The notes beneath the pieces were generated by a model. That model was not told the origin of the DNA and searched no databases. It worked only from the letters and a program-made list of their open reading frames with translations. From Vicia villosa (lineage: Eukaryota; Streptophyta; Magnoliopsida; Fabales; Fabaceae): 64,000 nt of DNA. A program made the position numbers and the translations under genes. Each line of letters starts with the position of its first letter. The first letter of the stretch is position 1. This document shows positions 24,359 through 36,140 of the stretch, in pieces. The stretch spans positions 186,001 through 250,000 of the forward strand of contig NW_026705306.1 in NCBI RefSeq assembly GCF_029867415.1. The letters run 5' to 3'.

Positions 24359-26118
24359 GGCTGTGTTCTTTGATTTCAACTTCAAAAATTCATATCTTTT
24401 GACTCGTAACTTCGTTTTGCGTGTTCTTTATATCGTTGAAAAGCTTGTGAAATGTACTTTCTTGTGGATTGGTTTATCTTACTAAATTTTATATCCTTCA
24501 TGATTGTATTTTGGTTCGCTTCCGGTGTTTTTTTTTGCGCGTTTACTCGCGTGTGTTTGTCGTTTGTTTTGATGTGTGTTTCGACATGTTTTCGTATATT
24601 TTCTTACGCGTGCCATTGCTGTTTTGTTTGAGTTTTGGTTTACTTGTTTCGTGTTTCCGCATATTATGTTGTTATCCATTTTCGATTTAGTTTGTAGTAT
24701 AATAACGCAATTCCGATTGCGATATATTGTTATCTCTAACTTGTGTGCTAGTGTGCAAGGCTTTTGGATAGTCGTCGATCGACGCTTATTACGTGAGTGT
24801 TCCTCTTTATTTGTAGGACACGATTTCATTCACTCGCATCGTGTTCTCATATTGGAGACACGTTCCTATTACTTTATATCTGCTTGCTTGGTTTGCTTGT
24901 TCCTCTTGCAGGTGTATTGTGATTATGCTCGACGCGCATGTCGACCTTTGTGTGCTTTCACGGCTAATCGGTGTGCTGACTATTTGCTTTTGCTTTGCTA
25001 GCTGGCTCGCGGGATCCTTAGTTTCCTTTCTCTCGTCGCTACAGTTTACGGATCATCATCCTTTTGGTATTGATCCAGTTTCATTTTATTTTTCTCGCAC
25101 TTTATCGCTTTCCCGCATCATCCTCTAACATGAGAAGTAGGACTTAGACATTCATCTGGACAAGTTCTCAAAAGAGACTCTGTTTTTGTTGGTGTGTTTA
25201 TATTTGTGCTTTGCGGAAGGGAGTCACGGTGTAATAAGACCTATATGGCGCTCTGTTAAATCCTCATGGAAGGCATGCGTAAAGGGTTAGCAATCAACCC
25301 CCTCCCAGTCTCATCGAGTCCGTTCGGTATACGCACGCTACGCGTTGCTTGCTTCTGAACCAACACAAGATCTTGTTATCGAGTATGTCAGGAAAACGAT
25401 TCATGCAATCGGACCCCCGCATTTCCTATAGCTCACGTTGATCGACGTTGACACATGGTGTACGCACGCACCGTTTTCCTTTTGGATCCGTGACGGCTTG
25501 GTTGCTGAGAGGGACTCGCTCCTCTTGTCTATGACCCGATCATTTCCGCGAGGTCTAATGCTTGGTTGACTCGGGTGATTCGCTCCCCTTGGCTATGGCG
25601 GGACCGCTTTTCTACCACTCAGCCAGTGCCGTTGGTTTGTTTGCTTTACGAGCAGAGCTCGCTTGTGTGATATTCTTGTTTGCATTCGCTTTTCCCTGTA
25701 GGTTGATAGTTTAGTTTAGACTTGTACCCTTTGTATGATAACATTAGGTAGCAAGCTTTCCCCCTTAGCGTAGGTTTTCCTCATGCATTCTTTAAAACAC
25801 AAACCACACTCTTCGATTTTCTTTTCTTAAGAGCTTGTTATTTCCGCTCCATTCGCAAGCCTAAGTCTCCAAAGGTCGAGCAGCGGAGTGTGAATGTAAC
25901 TTGTTCACCTAAAAAACAAAAACAAAACAGAAATTAGTTAGCCGAGCTACGGTACCTCTGATTCCTCAAAAAGGATACGTAGGCAGCGGGGTAGGGCCCG
26001 TGCGAGTATAACTCTTTCTTTTCCCTACATTTTGCATGCATTTTAGTTCAAATTAGCGCAATTTGCTTACACACCCATAGATTTAGACACAAGCGTGGAT
26101 ACCATCGAGAACGATGGG

Positions 26119-26148
26119 CGCGAGGGGTGCTTATACCTTCCCCTCGCG
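26119..26148 (+). promoter_or_regulatory. LTR 3'-end stem-loop, copy 1
   Basis: A perfect 9-bp stem, CGCGAGGGG (26119-26127) with CCCCTCGCG (26140-26148), closes the 12-nt loop TGCTTATACCTT. It ends 128 nt before the LTR end. Related hairpins lie at 31890, 46847 and 56730. Confidence 0.8.
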
Positions 26149-26276
26149 TAACCGACTCCCTTACCCTTTTTCTCTGGTCGTGAGACCGTTGTTTTGTTTT
26201 GTGATTTGCTGGCATACCCTTCCTTTTCAGGATAAATATGTTAGTGGCGGCTCTTTTGATTTTCGCGGTAGCGACA

Positions 26277-27294
26277 GAAAGAAACGCAGACAAACAAGTG
26301 TTGTGAGTGAAAGCAATGTTCAGAAATTACCAGAGGTGTTGTTGGATGACCAACACTTCCTACCCAAATGTAAATACTCAGTCGGAACTTTAGAGGGTTA
26401 GAGAATCTCCATACAGTTCGAGCCTTGTCAAGGCTCACACAAATTGAAAATCCTGCAGTGGTCTTTCTCATGGAGACAAAGCTTAGAGAAGTGGAAATGG
26501 ATAGGATCCGACTGAAATATGGTTTTAATTTTTGATTGGGAGTTAGCTGTGTTGGTGATAGTAGAGAAAAGGCAGGTGGCCTTGCTCTTTTATGGACAAC
26601 TCAAGTCAAGAATACTATTACCTCGCATTCCCTCCACCACACTGGGGCTTTCTTTGAGGATGAGACTAGTGGACAGAAGGCCCTTTTATTTGGAATCTAT
26701 GGGTAGTCGGAGGAACAAAGGAATAAGAAAACTCGGGAACTCATAAGAAGCTTGAGGCCCACGAAAGGTATGTGGGTTTATTTTGGTGACTTCAATGATG
26801 TGGTTCGTGTTGCTGATAAAATGAGGGGAAACACCAGATCTGGCTATCAACTAGAGTGGGGGCAAGGAAGCAGTGGAAGAATGTGAACTTATTGATCTTG
26901 GTTATGAAGGAAAATTATTCACCTGGTCAAATGGTAGAGAGGAACCTGAAAACATTCAGTGTAGACTCGAAAGAGGTTGGGGCAATATGAATTTTCTGAA
27001 TAGTTTTTCTACAGTTAGAATTTGATATCTTTTCACGAAGGTGCTCTGATCACGCTACTATGGCAATTGAGTAGGAGGCATAGAATCAACACTTACAGTG
27101 GAAAAGAAGGTCTGTTTTCAAATTTGAAGAAGTTTGGACGAAGGATGATATATGCGAATAAGAAACTCGTAGGGAATGGTCCAATCCTCATGATTACATT
27201 GAAGAGAAAATAAAAAACCTCAGTGCTCTGGGTCCTTTGTTCGAAAAGTACCACAAGAACAATATCAGAAAAGAGATCTTAAAAGTGGAAGCAG
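26277..27294 (+). pseudogene. LINE ORF2 remnant, endonuclease part
   Basis: Scattered frames encode plant L1-type LINE ORF2. Around 26760 the text MWVYFGDFNDVVRVADKMRG holds the GDFN motif of the apurinic-endonuclease domain, followed by LIDLGYEGKLFTWSNG and, near 27050, a decayed SDHA-like region. Frameshifts and stops are numerous. It continues after the hAT insertion at 27824. Confidence 0.8.
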
Positions 27295-27823
27295 TAGGCA
27301 TGGCAACAAGGCGGGTCGCGGACGGTTATTACCTCCCCTAAACCCAAATCTGAATTCCTAAACAATCCCCATTCCCACCCCAAACTCAAATGCGGATGGA
27401 GAATTAAAATCCAAATTCAATTTAAACGGGTTCAGGTATCCCCGCCCCGCCACCATCCATTTAGTGTAATCAAATTTTTAAATAGAAATACTTATTTTTT
27501 CCAAAATCAAATTACATTATAAATAATAAGATAAAACAATTTCAAAAAATTTCATACATACATTTCAAATATTTAAATAATAAATACAAATCAAAATATT
27601 GACCACATAATATTCTAAATTATCAAAAATATATAATAATATACATAATGAAATAAATGAGGCAGGTTCAGGGTGGGTACTAATGTCCCAATTACCCGAC
27701 CCGTTCCCATAATTTATTATCAGGGAAAACCCAAACCCAAATCCAGTCAAAGCGGGTTTCCCCTTCAACTTCGGGGCGGGTTAGGGTGGGTACCCGCAGA
27801 TACGGGGATTGTTGCCATGCCTA
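27295..27823. mobile_element. hAT-type MITE, copy 2 (529 bp)
   Basis: Termini TAGGCATGGCAAC and GTTGCCATGCCTA are flanked by near-identical 8-bp duplications (GGAAGCAG at 27287-27294, GGAAGCCG at 27824-27831). Same family as 21357-21923, inserted in the LINE ORF2. No coding capacity. Confidence 0.85.
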
Positions 27824-28588
27824 GGAAGCCGAAATCAACGACACGAGTCTCTGGGCTTCTTCTGTTGATGAGCTTTCTAAGATGAAACATTTGAACAAGC
27901 AATTGGACGACCTCTTGGCCAAAGAAGAGATAATCTGGAGCCAACGAAGTAGAGCTTTGTGGTTAAAAATAGGGACAAGAATGCAACTTTCTTTCATGGG
28001 AAAGTGTCTCAATGGAGGAGGACAAACACCATTGTGGGAATTAAGGATTCTAATGGTATATGGTGGAACAAGGAAGATGACATTGAAAGGACCTTCAGGA
28101 GTTACTTTGATGACATTTTTTCCTCGAGTGGTATTAAAGGTGCAGCAGACCTTTTGACCCTCTTGATATTATGGGGGCCATTACTCAGATGCGCCCCTAA
28201 AGGCGCCTAGGCTTGACATAATTCCTACTTTATTTTATCAACGGTATTGGCACATCGTAGGTGAGGAGATTGTAAAGATTTCTCTTGACATCCTCAAAAA
28301 TGGTCGTAGCCCTGAAGCCCTGAACAAGACTTGTCTCTGCTTGATCCCTAAAGAGAAGAACCCCCACTCCCCGAAGGATTTTCGTCCCATCATCCTTTGT
28401 AATATCACTATGAAGACTCTAACTAAGTGCTTAGCCAACAGATTGAAACATCTTCTGTCCAACATAGTTGATGAAGAACAAAGTGCTTCCGTGCAGGGGC
28501 TCCTAATCATCAACAATGGCCTTATTGCAATGAAGTGCTTCCATTGACTCAAGAAGAAAACAAGAGGGAAGAAAGTTAGAATAAGGCT
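27824..28588 (+). pseudogene. LINE ORF2 remnant, linker and reverse transcriptase start
   Basis: The text EEIIWSQRSRALWL, KNRDKNATFFHGKVSQWRR and then KNPHSPKDFRPIILCN with KCLANRLKHLLSNIV is the linker and first reverse-transcriptase blocks of L1-type LINEs. The catalytic YxDD region is absent, because the gypsy LTR starting at 28589 truncates the frame and the LINE does not resume in the window. Confidence 0.85.
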
Positions 28589-30053
28589 TGTAACACCCCG
28601 ATTTACCCCGCATAATATTAATAAAATCAGAGTTTAAAATCTTTATTTAAAACAATTCTTTGAAACCAGGATGTCACATTTTCTTCATAATACAAAAATA
28701 ATTTCTCTTAATCATAATAGATACATAACACATATAAACAGATGAACTTTTCAAACGATATTATTTCCAAAGTGAAACAATTTTCAATTACGCGGCGGAA
28801 TTCAACATATTCAATCCTAGGAACATCATGACATTTTAATCCAACAATTCAGCTTCAAGCTGTAAACATACTTCAATAAGCAATTAAAATATCAATAAGA
28901 AACAAATAGCAAATAATAAGGTTCATCCCTCGAGTGTTACGTATCAGAGCGACAATCCCGACTCAATCTACTTGAAGGTAACTAGCCTTCATTCCTGATT
29001 ACTTGCACGTTACCAACATAGGGGTAACATTCAAACAGAAGAGGTGAGATATCTTACAATATAAAGGAATGCATGATAAATAATATAGGAGATATAGATC
29101 ATACATAATTTCACCGCTCCATACAACATTAGCAACGTTCATCATTCAACAACACATCATTAATCATCAACAATAAATAATTCACTAATCCTATCATAAC
29201 CATGATAATGCAATGTAACCGACTCCCTAATATGCATGTGGTACTATCGGGGCATAAGCCCTCTCTAAAATGCCAAATAATGGGCAATAACAAGGCGTAA
29301 GCTTTCAACAACAGGGCATAAGCCCTCAACATTGTGCCAATCTAGGCCAACAACAAGGCATAAGCCTTCAACAATGTAATGTATGTGACATCTACGTGCG
29401 ATAGCATAAATATGCAATAACAAGGCATAAGCCCTCAACAATTATGCCATTCCAGGCCATCATCATCGTCATAATGAAATAACAAGGCATAAGCCTTCAA
29501 CAATTGCCAATCAAGACCAGCAACAACCTCATTATGAAACATCAAGGCATAAGCCTTCACCAATTTTCCAATCAAGGCGAACAATTATCATCATCACACA
29601 GCAATATCATAATACAACAACATTCATTCATCATGAACAATAAGACATAAGCCTATACAATAATCTTGTCATTTCAGGTCAACAATAAAAATCACATCAT
29701 AGTAATATATTCTACAAATTATTGAATTATCATCCTCATAACCTTCTCATCAATTATCACCAAAATCATCGCATTATACGCAACACTGACACACGAAATA
29801 TCAATTAACTGCAGAAAATTATTAATTTAAAATCCCAAAATTATACTAATGGACTTAACTTACACGCCCACTAATGCTACTCCCAACATCATAACAGGCT
29901 CAATGCTCATATTCTCATTATACTAATTAATTAATTAATTAATTCCAATAAAATAGTATAAACTCCAATAATTCCCAACCACTTCATACTTCATAGAAAA
30001 AAAAATCAAAAATGAATAATTAAAATTAATAACAAAATATTCGGGGAATTACA
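28589..30053 (-). mobile_element. Ty3/gypsy LTR (chromovirus type)
   Basis: Begins TGTAACACCCCG (plus strand) and ends GAATTACA, 1465 bp. It is followed by ACTCTCCCCCACTTAG, the complement of a polypurine tract, so the element reads on the minus strand and this is its 3' LTR. The ends and tract match the LTR at 53249-55304. Between 29249 and 29560 it holds hairpin-forming AAGGCATAAGCCTT units. It truncates the LINE. Confidence 0.8.
29249..29690. repeat. irregular hairpin-unit array F (AAGGCATAAGCCTT)
   Basis: The 14-bp inverted unit AAGGC-ATAA-GCCTT and variants start at 29249, 29292, 29313, 29355, 29422, 29484 and 29544. Later copies are 60-67 bp apart and are followed about 21 bp downstream by a second imperfect inverted word of the GCCAATCTAGGCC type. 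Confidence 0.7.
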
Positions 30054-30150
30054 ACTCTCCCCCACTTAGAATATTTTCGTCCTCGAAAATTCACCCGATG
30101 CAACCAACTCTTAGATACCACTCTAGTATTCTACCTTCCAACTCCCAAGT
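30054..30150 (-). pseudogene. gypsy polyprotein C-terminal remnant
   Basis: Minus-strand text MTWELEGRILEWYL next to the polypurine tract matches the chromodomain-type tail MTWELESKMRESYPELFE found intact at 55642-55346. Only the last codons are recognisable. Confidence 0.6.
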
Positions 30151-31839
30151 CATGTTTAACAATACTTCTTCTACTACTTCCACAAATATAATGATAACAC
30201 CAAAACAATCCAATCGAATGCACATGCTAATCATTCAACATCTTCGCAACATAACAGTTTAGCTGACCTAACAACCACTTAACAACATTTCAAAGTAAAG
30301 GCATTTCAAGTAGCAACAACAACAACACACACAAATTTGTCCTCGACTAATCAGGTGTGTACTCTACCACTTGATAATCATCAACATAGCACATTTATAA
30401 TTGGATATACAACATCATAGTAAATCATCACATTATCATTACAACACCATCACTCACAACGTCATGTCATCCTCATAGTAACATCCACATAACCAGACTT
30501 TGTCATATTATATACAGTATTACTCATTGTCTCCAATAATCAACAGATACAACTTCACAACAACAACAAAAAAATCATTATAATATCACACAACCCAATT
30601 CGATGCTAACATATCTTACGATATCACAACAATTTACAACGAACACCTTTAAGTTAGTCATCACACCACACTACAACTTTGCCACATCACGCATTAGCTG
30701 TACCACTCTAATCATTTATCTCAAAATCAATGTTCTCATTTAATTTCTGTCGACTACCAAATCTACAAGTTTCACATCAAGCTCCTAACTCTCTTTACTA
30801 TCTGCCAGAAATCAGAGTTCACATTTGATATTCCCAATTTTCCAACCCGCGGCGTTAGCTCGCATACCACTCAAGCCTCCGAACTATTCAATAAGCCCTA
30901 CTTCCTTCCTAGCCACTTCTCCATTAGGTTCACACGATTTGGTAAACGACCTCCTCACGATAGAACATCAATCACCTTACACCCTATCAAGCTAGCAAGA
31001 CAAGTCTATCCCATCCAATACGATCCCGTATACTATCAACAAGAGATTAAGGGTGATCAGTTCCTCAATTTGTCAATAGATAGCCGACAATCATAATGGA
31101 GTTTAAACCATAGTTACCAAACTATAATATATTTCCTTTAGAACTCGTAATCAAGTCACCTAAAGCACCATAATCCAACAATCTCCTTTGAGGTTTACAA
31201 TTATTTCCATAATTTCTTTCTCATTCGATCTTGTCCATTAGACACCATCGTCCAACATATTGCACAGTCTACATCACACTCACTTAACATTATACACACA
31301 TTAAGTTCATTCTAACTCAAGAAATGATAGCATACCCAACACATTACAATTCGTTGTGTTCCAATTGAAGTCTGTATCCATGTAGAGAACTTCAACATTG
31401 TTTATAAATCCTTGGTTTCCTCCTAAACCTCACAACATCGAGGATCCATACATTTTCACATCCGTATATCAACTCAATCATAATCTCAATAATACCATTA
31501 CCTCTCCTTACTTCAATCCATTCATCTACAACATATCATAATTGGCCTCGCCCCAAACAAATTGCAACAATACTTAATTAAGCTTAAAATCTTCTCGTCT
31601 CCTCAATCCATACTCTAAGTCTCTCGGCAATCACCACCATGTACCATTTAAATCAATCCTAGGTACGAGAATCATTATTATTGAAGATACTATCACGCTA
31701 GCTCCCCAACGCTTCTAACGGCGACCCAAACGGAGTTACGGTCCAAAATTTACGAATTTCCAAAGTTTACCAAAAATTGAGAACACCGTTGTAAAAATGT
31801 TATAATAATTAGGAGAAATCGAACACTTTGAGGCTAACA
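30151..31839. other. decayed LTR-retrotransposon interior
   Basis: CA-rich, AT-rich DNA without open frames. By position it should be the internal region of the gypsy element whose 3' LTR is at 28589-30053, but no domain can be read. Confidence 0.35.
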
Positions 31840-32045
31840 CTATATTTTGCAAAACTAATTAAAGATAACCGTTGTTTACAACGAATGTCGCGGGGTGCTA
31901 ATACTTTCCTCGCACATAATTGACTATTGAATCCAAATTTGGTTGCGACTACCATATTTTTGTTCTTTTAGGTTTTTATCGATATTTTCCCTTTTAAAAA
32001 TAAACTTCGGTGGAGACTTCTTTGTCATTCGACTATTTATGTGCT
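31840..32045 (+). mobile_element. decayed Tat-type LTR 3' end
   Basis: Holds the hairpin motif (31890-31913) and, 97 nt later, CGGTGGAGACTTC, matching the GTGGCGGCTC word 95 nt after the hairpin of the LTR at 22626-26276. The end is predicted near 32040. Confidence 0.5.
31890..31913 (+). promoter_or_regulatory. LTR 3'-end stem-loop, copy 4 (decayed)
   Basis: Six pairs (GCGGGG with CCTCGC, one G-U) close the 12-nt loop TGCTAATACTTT, which differs from the copy 3 loop at one base. Confidence 0.6.
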
Positions 32046-33990
32046 CAAGTATTTTTTGCGCCTCGACAAATGCACAATAAATATTTAAGTTGAAAGATAG
32101 TTTTAGAAATTCGAGGGACTTCTGATTATAGTTCTTCATTGCATGTTTTTTAGTATAATTTGCATCTGCTTTAGGTGCTTTTGCTTTTTAATTTGTAAAA
32201 GTTTTGTAGGTTTTGATAAAATTTCCAAGAATTATGGAAAAGACCGGCCCAACCAAAATCATCATAACAAGACAAATTCAATGGTACTTCATTATGGAAG
32301 TTATGATCATGGAGGAAGGATATGACATGTACATAACGATAAGGGGAAAAGAAGAGAAATTACAAGACTGGGCAGAATCCTATTGCACTAGACAAGAAGA
32401 GCTACGCAATTTGGAGAATAAAATTAATAAATCGGCACCGAAAAAATAGAGGCACACCAAAAATGAAGTGCGACGCAATTTTTAGGATCGGAAGGTTGGC
32501 ACGTCGGTAACATTGCAAAATCGCATTGCACCACTAGAGCGAACGTGACACGATTTTATAAAAAAGAAAAGCATAATTTTTTCTATGAATTGACAAATAC
32601 ATTGAGTTGTTAGAGTTCCAATTTTTATGAGAAAAAAATAACATTTCTGAGGCGTTGGAGCAGGGAGAAATCAATGAATCATTGGGGTTTCATCTCTTAT
32701 TGTTTGTAGATTTAATTACTTTCTGATATTAAATTGACCATGATTTCTTTAAGGATGAATGCCTAGTTTCCCTAGATTAATTCCCCTTAGATGAATTTGT
32801 CCTTATATATGTGAACTATGTGATACATTTAGATCTGTTCTCTTTAATGATTTGTTTCTTATAGTTATTCAATAATATTTTATGTTTAATGTTTTTTATT
32901 TATGAATTTGGAGAAATCGATCTAGATAGAATTTGAGAACTAATTATAAAGTATGCTATAGGAATTAAATATTGTTGGAATGCTGTTTATATTCACCTAA
33001 AAAAAAGATATGCATAGTTGTCGAAAAATATTTATGTTTGATCATACCTTTTTCAGTTGCGATTTCCCCCAATGCATTGGAGAATTATAAACATATGAGG
33101 CAAATTGTGTGACGAGACATCATGCACAACAATTTTATAAAATAGTTATGATATAAGAAGAATCCGTATAGGCCTAGGAAGGGATTAACCAAATAAAAAG
33201 GGCAAAGGAATCAAAGTGGACTTAATAATTTATTGATAGGAAGATTTTTCTATCAAGACTATGAACTAGGGTTTGTAATAGAAAAGGGAAAAAATACTAA
33301 AAAAAAGCTATCTAAAAAAAATTAAAATAAAGATAACATTTTCATTCATTTCATAATTTTGTCCTCTCTCAATGAGTGCATATATATAATAATAATAATA
33401 GTGGATAGTAAGATAAAAAAGCCTAAAACCCAAATAAACAACAATGAGAATAAGGGCCTAAACCAAAATAAAATACTACACATGTTACTCCTCATTCTAT
33501 TTAAATCTAAATAATTCCATGCTCTATCATTTATCGTATTAGAATATTTAACTGTTAGTTAGCTTTTGAATTTTTCAAATAATTGCACAAAAATCAATTT
33601 ACACTATGCGTACTCACTTTTTACAATTATGTCATTCTTTATTGGATAGGAATTATAATATAATTTCTGTAGTCTTGATACAATAATTGAAATTTTTATG
33701 AATCGATAATTTCACTAATCACTTGTATATTTTTATTGGTAGAACTTTACTACATTTGAATTTTTACACCAACAACTTTTTGAGTGAATTAAGAGATTTT
33801 AAATTTTATCTTTAGAGCTCAATAAGATTTTCTATATAAACATTAGATGATGGAAGTACCCGTATATATTTGGGTTAAATGTAATACGTTGGATTAATAG
33901 CTCCCACTCGTTTAATCTAAATAGCAAATATAAGCTTATCTACCTCTCCCAATAGGTGACCAAATATCAATATTTCCATGTTTGTTCTTG
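32046..33990. other. AT-rich spacer, two short unassigned frames
   Basis: Overlapping open stretches at 32143-32325 and 32213-32449 (+) have no recognisable domain; the second is charged and could be decayed gag. The remainder holds only short microsatellites, for example ATA repeats near 33385. Confidence 0.3.
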
Positions 33991-34213
33991 TTCGAACTTA
34001 TTCACTGACATAAATTTTATAATACTGTTTGAGAAACTTTTTAAAATTATTTATGTTAATTTTCATAAACTTTTATGAGTGTCGTTTTATAAATTCTCCA
34101 AGATAATTTAGGTAAATAATTTAGAGTTTTGCAACCCACATGTCATTGATGTCATCCTTGACTGCTGAACACATGTCAGTGTATTTCATGTTGTCTGAGT
34201 TGCGAGAGGAATA

Positions 34214-36140
34214 ATGGAGAAGGGAAAACCTGACCCTGCCTGCGACGAGTATGTCTCGGAAGATTTGGTTGTACAACTGTTTGCGCATTTGCCTGTCAAG
34301 TCGTTAATTAGATTCAAAATTCTATCAAAATCTTGGTTTAGGAATCTTTCAAGTCACATGTTCGTAGATTTTCATTATGAAACTTCATTGGCGAATGAAA
34401 ATAACAGTAGAATTTTAATGATGTATCACCATAACAAGTTTTCAATAGTGGATTACCAAAACTCTCTCCATAATGAAACTCAGACATTTCCAACTTTTTT
34501 ACGGCGCTTCTCTGCTCCTCAAGTTTTGTGTTCATGTTCTTGCAATGAGTTAGTTTGTATCTATGACCCAGACCTCTATGATATCAATGGTTCTTCTATA
34601 TCATTTTACATCTGGAACCCCACTACATCCACTCACACACGAGTATGTTGGACTCAACTGTATTTTAGGTAGGGGTGGCAATTGGATCCCTTAAGCTAAA
34701 ATCCATCCACTAAAAGATCCATCCAATCCATCCACCACATAAAAAATAAGTTAATTGATGGATTAAATCCATCCATTTATATACATGGATATATCCAATC
34801 CATCCAATACATTTTGATAATCAAGTTTCTTCATAAAATTGAAATATCGAGTTTATTTCGAAAAAACTAAAAATCGAGTTTTTTCGAAAAAATATCGAGT
34901 TATTTTGAAAAAAACGAAAAAATCGTAATTTTTCGGAAAACGAAAAAAATCGAGTTTTTTCGGAAAAACTTAAAGGCGAGTTTTTTTTCAAGAAAACGAA
35001 AAAAATCGAGGTTTTTCCAAAAAACGGAAAATCGAGTTTTTTTCGTAAAAATGAAAAAAAAATCCAGTTTTTTTGGAAAAACGAAAAAATCGAGTTTTTT
35101 ATGAAAAAACGGAAAAATCAAATTTTTTCAAAAAAACGAAAAGTCGAGTTTTTTTTCTTCTGAAAAATGAAAAAATGAGTTTTTTTTCGGAAAAATGAAA
35201 TATCAATTTTTTTAGAAAAACGAAAAAATCGAGTTTTTCGGAAAAACAAAACGTCGAGTTTTTTTTTCAGAAAAACAAAAAGTCGAGTTTTTTTTCAGAA
35301 AAACGGAAAATTTAAGTTTTTTCGGAAGAACGAAAAAAAATATTTTAGAATATTTAAATTATTTTTTTATGAAGTTTTAAAAAAATTAAGAATTTTTTAA
35401 TTATTTCTTGGATGTATGGATTGGATGAATTTTATTCTTTAATGGATGGATTGTATTGGATTTTTATTAAGAGAGTTTAGTGGATTGATAATGGATTGGT
35501 TTGGTCCATCCATTAACCATCCAATCTGTATCCATCCAATCCATCCATTTCGCCACCCGTATTTTAGGTTCAGTAATCACCTTACAAGCTCACAATATAG
35601 TTTTGGATATGATTCCTCCATTTTTTATTACATATTGATTGTGATTTTTTATAATCCAACTAATACAAATGATTCCTCCATTTCTGAGCCAAATGTTGTT
35701 TTATGTTCAAATGGCGGTTTTCTTTTTGAAGAGACTATAAATTGCTTATGCTTTCGTGTAGATGGAACCCTAATTTGTATGATAGCTTTCGATATTCAAA
35801 GCCAACAGTTTTCACGTATACCAATCCCACCTCGTTTTAATTATAGCATGGAACACTGGGGGTTTTGGATATCCCAAAATATCTAAGTCTATATGAAATG
35901 CAGCATCAATTGGACATTAATATTTTTGTCAAGATAGATTTGGTGTGGATTCATACAACAACTTTCCCTCTTGAGGCCTTTGGGTACTTCCCTTCTTTAT
36001 GCTATCATAGAGATGACGATATTATTGGAACAACATTTATGAATACTGTCATGCTTGCACTTTGGATCAATAGTAAATTTTCGTATATAAAAATATTTAG
36101 ATCAATAATAGATTTTTTTACGTATACCATTTTTGAATAA
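34214..36140 (+). pseudogene. F-box gene copy A, split by hAT element
   Basis: 34214-34672 encodes an N-terminal F-box (SEDLVVQLFAHLPVKSLIRF, residues 15-34) and the first part of an F-box-associated domain ending IWNPTTSTHTRVCW. The frame then runs into the hAT element. The gene resumes at 35569 (QYSFGYDSSIFYYILIV, then NCLCFRVDGTLICMIAFDIQ) and continues in another frame at about 35870-36060 (VWIHTTTFPLEAFGYFP). Intact members are substrate adaptors of SCF ubiquitin ligases. Defects: the hAT insertion, a stop after WISQNI shared with copy B, and a deletion near 35665 filled with a copied 15-18 bp patch. Confidence 0.88.
34670..35560. mobile_element. hAT-type element in F-box copy A (891 bp)
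   Basis: Begins TAGGGGTGGCAATTGGAT and ends TTCGCCACCCGT, flanked by the 8-bp duplication ATTTTAGG (34662-34669, 35561-35568). Subterminal GGATGGATTGGATGG words are inverted at the two ends. The centre is a run of TCGAGTTTTTTCGGAAAAAC-like units, each nearly self-complementary. No coding capacity. Confidence 0.88.

Larger units (their letters stand above)
22613..26276 (+). mobile_element. Tat/Ogre-type LTR with preceding polypurine tract
   Basis: A purine-rich GAATAGGGGCAGC (22613-22625) precedes an LTR that starts TGATGCACCCCAAAATTT (22626) and ends GTAGCGACA (26276), 3651 bp. The mirror image, GCTGCCCC next to GGGGTATGACA, occurs at 60391, which supports reading the purine run as a polypurine tract and the LTR as plus-sense. 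TATATAAA at 23535-23542 is a likely promoter. The LTR contains palindrome array A and a U5 hairpin. No clear 5-bp duplication is visible, so it is a 3' remnant rather than a clean solo LTR. Confidence 0.75.

Noticed and set aside
24469..25128. Three overlapping plus-strand frames of 73-141 codons, Cys/Phe/Leu rich
   Set aside because: They lie inside the Tat-type LTR downstream of its promoter, have no recognisable domain, and LTRs of this group are not known to code here.
34900..35121. Minus-strand frame of 73 codons rich in Phe and Lys
   Set aside because: Translation of the low-complexity TTTTTC/GAAAAA core of the hAT element.
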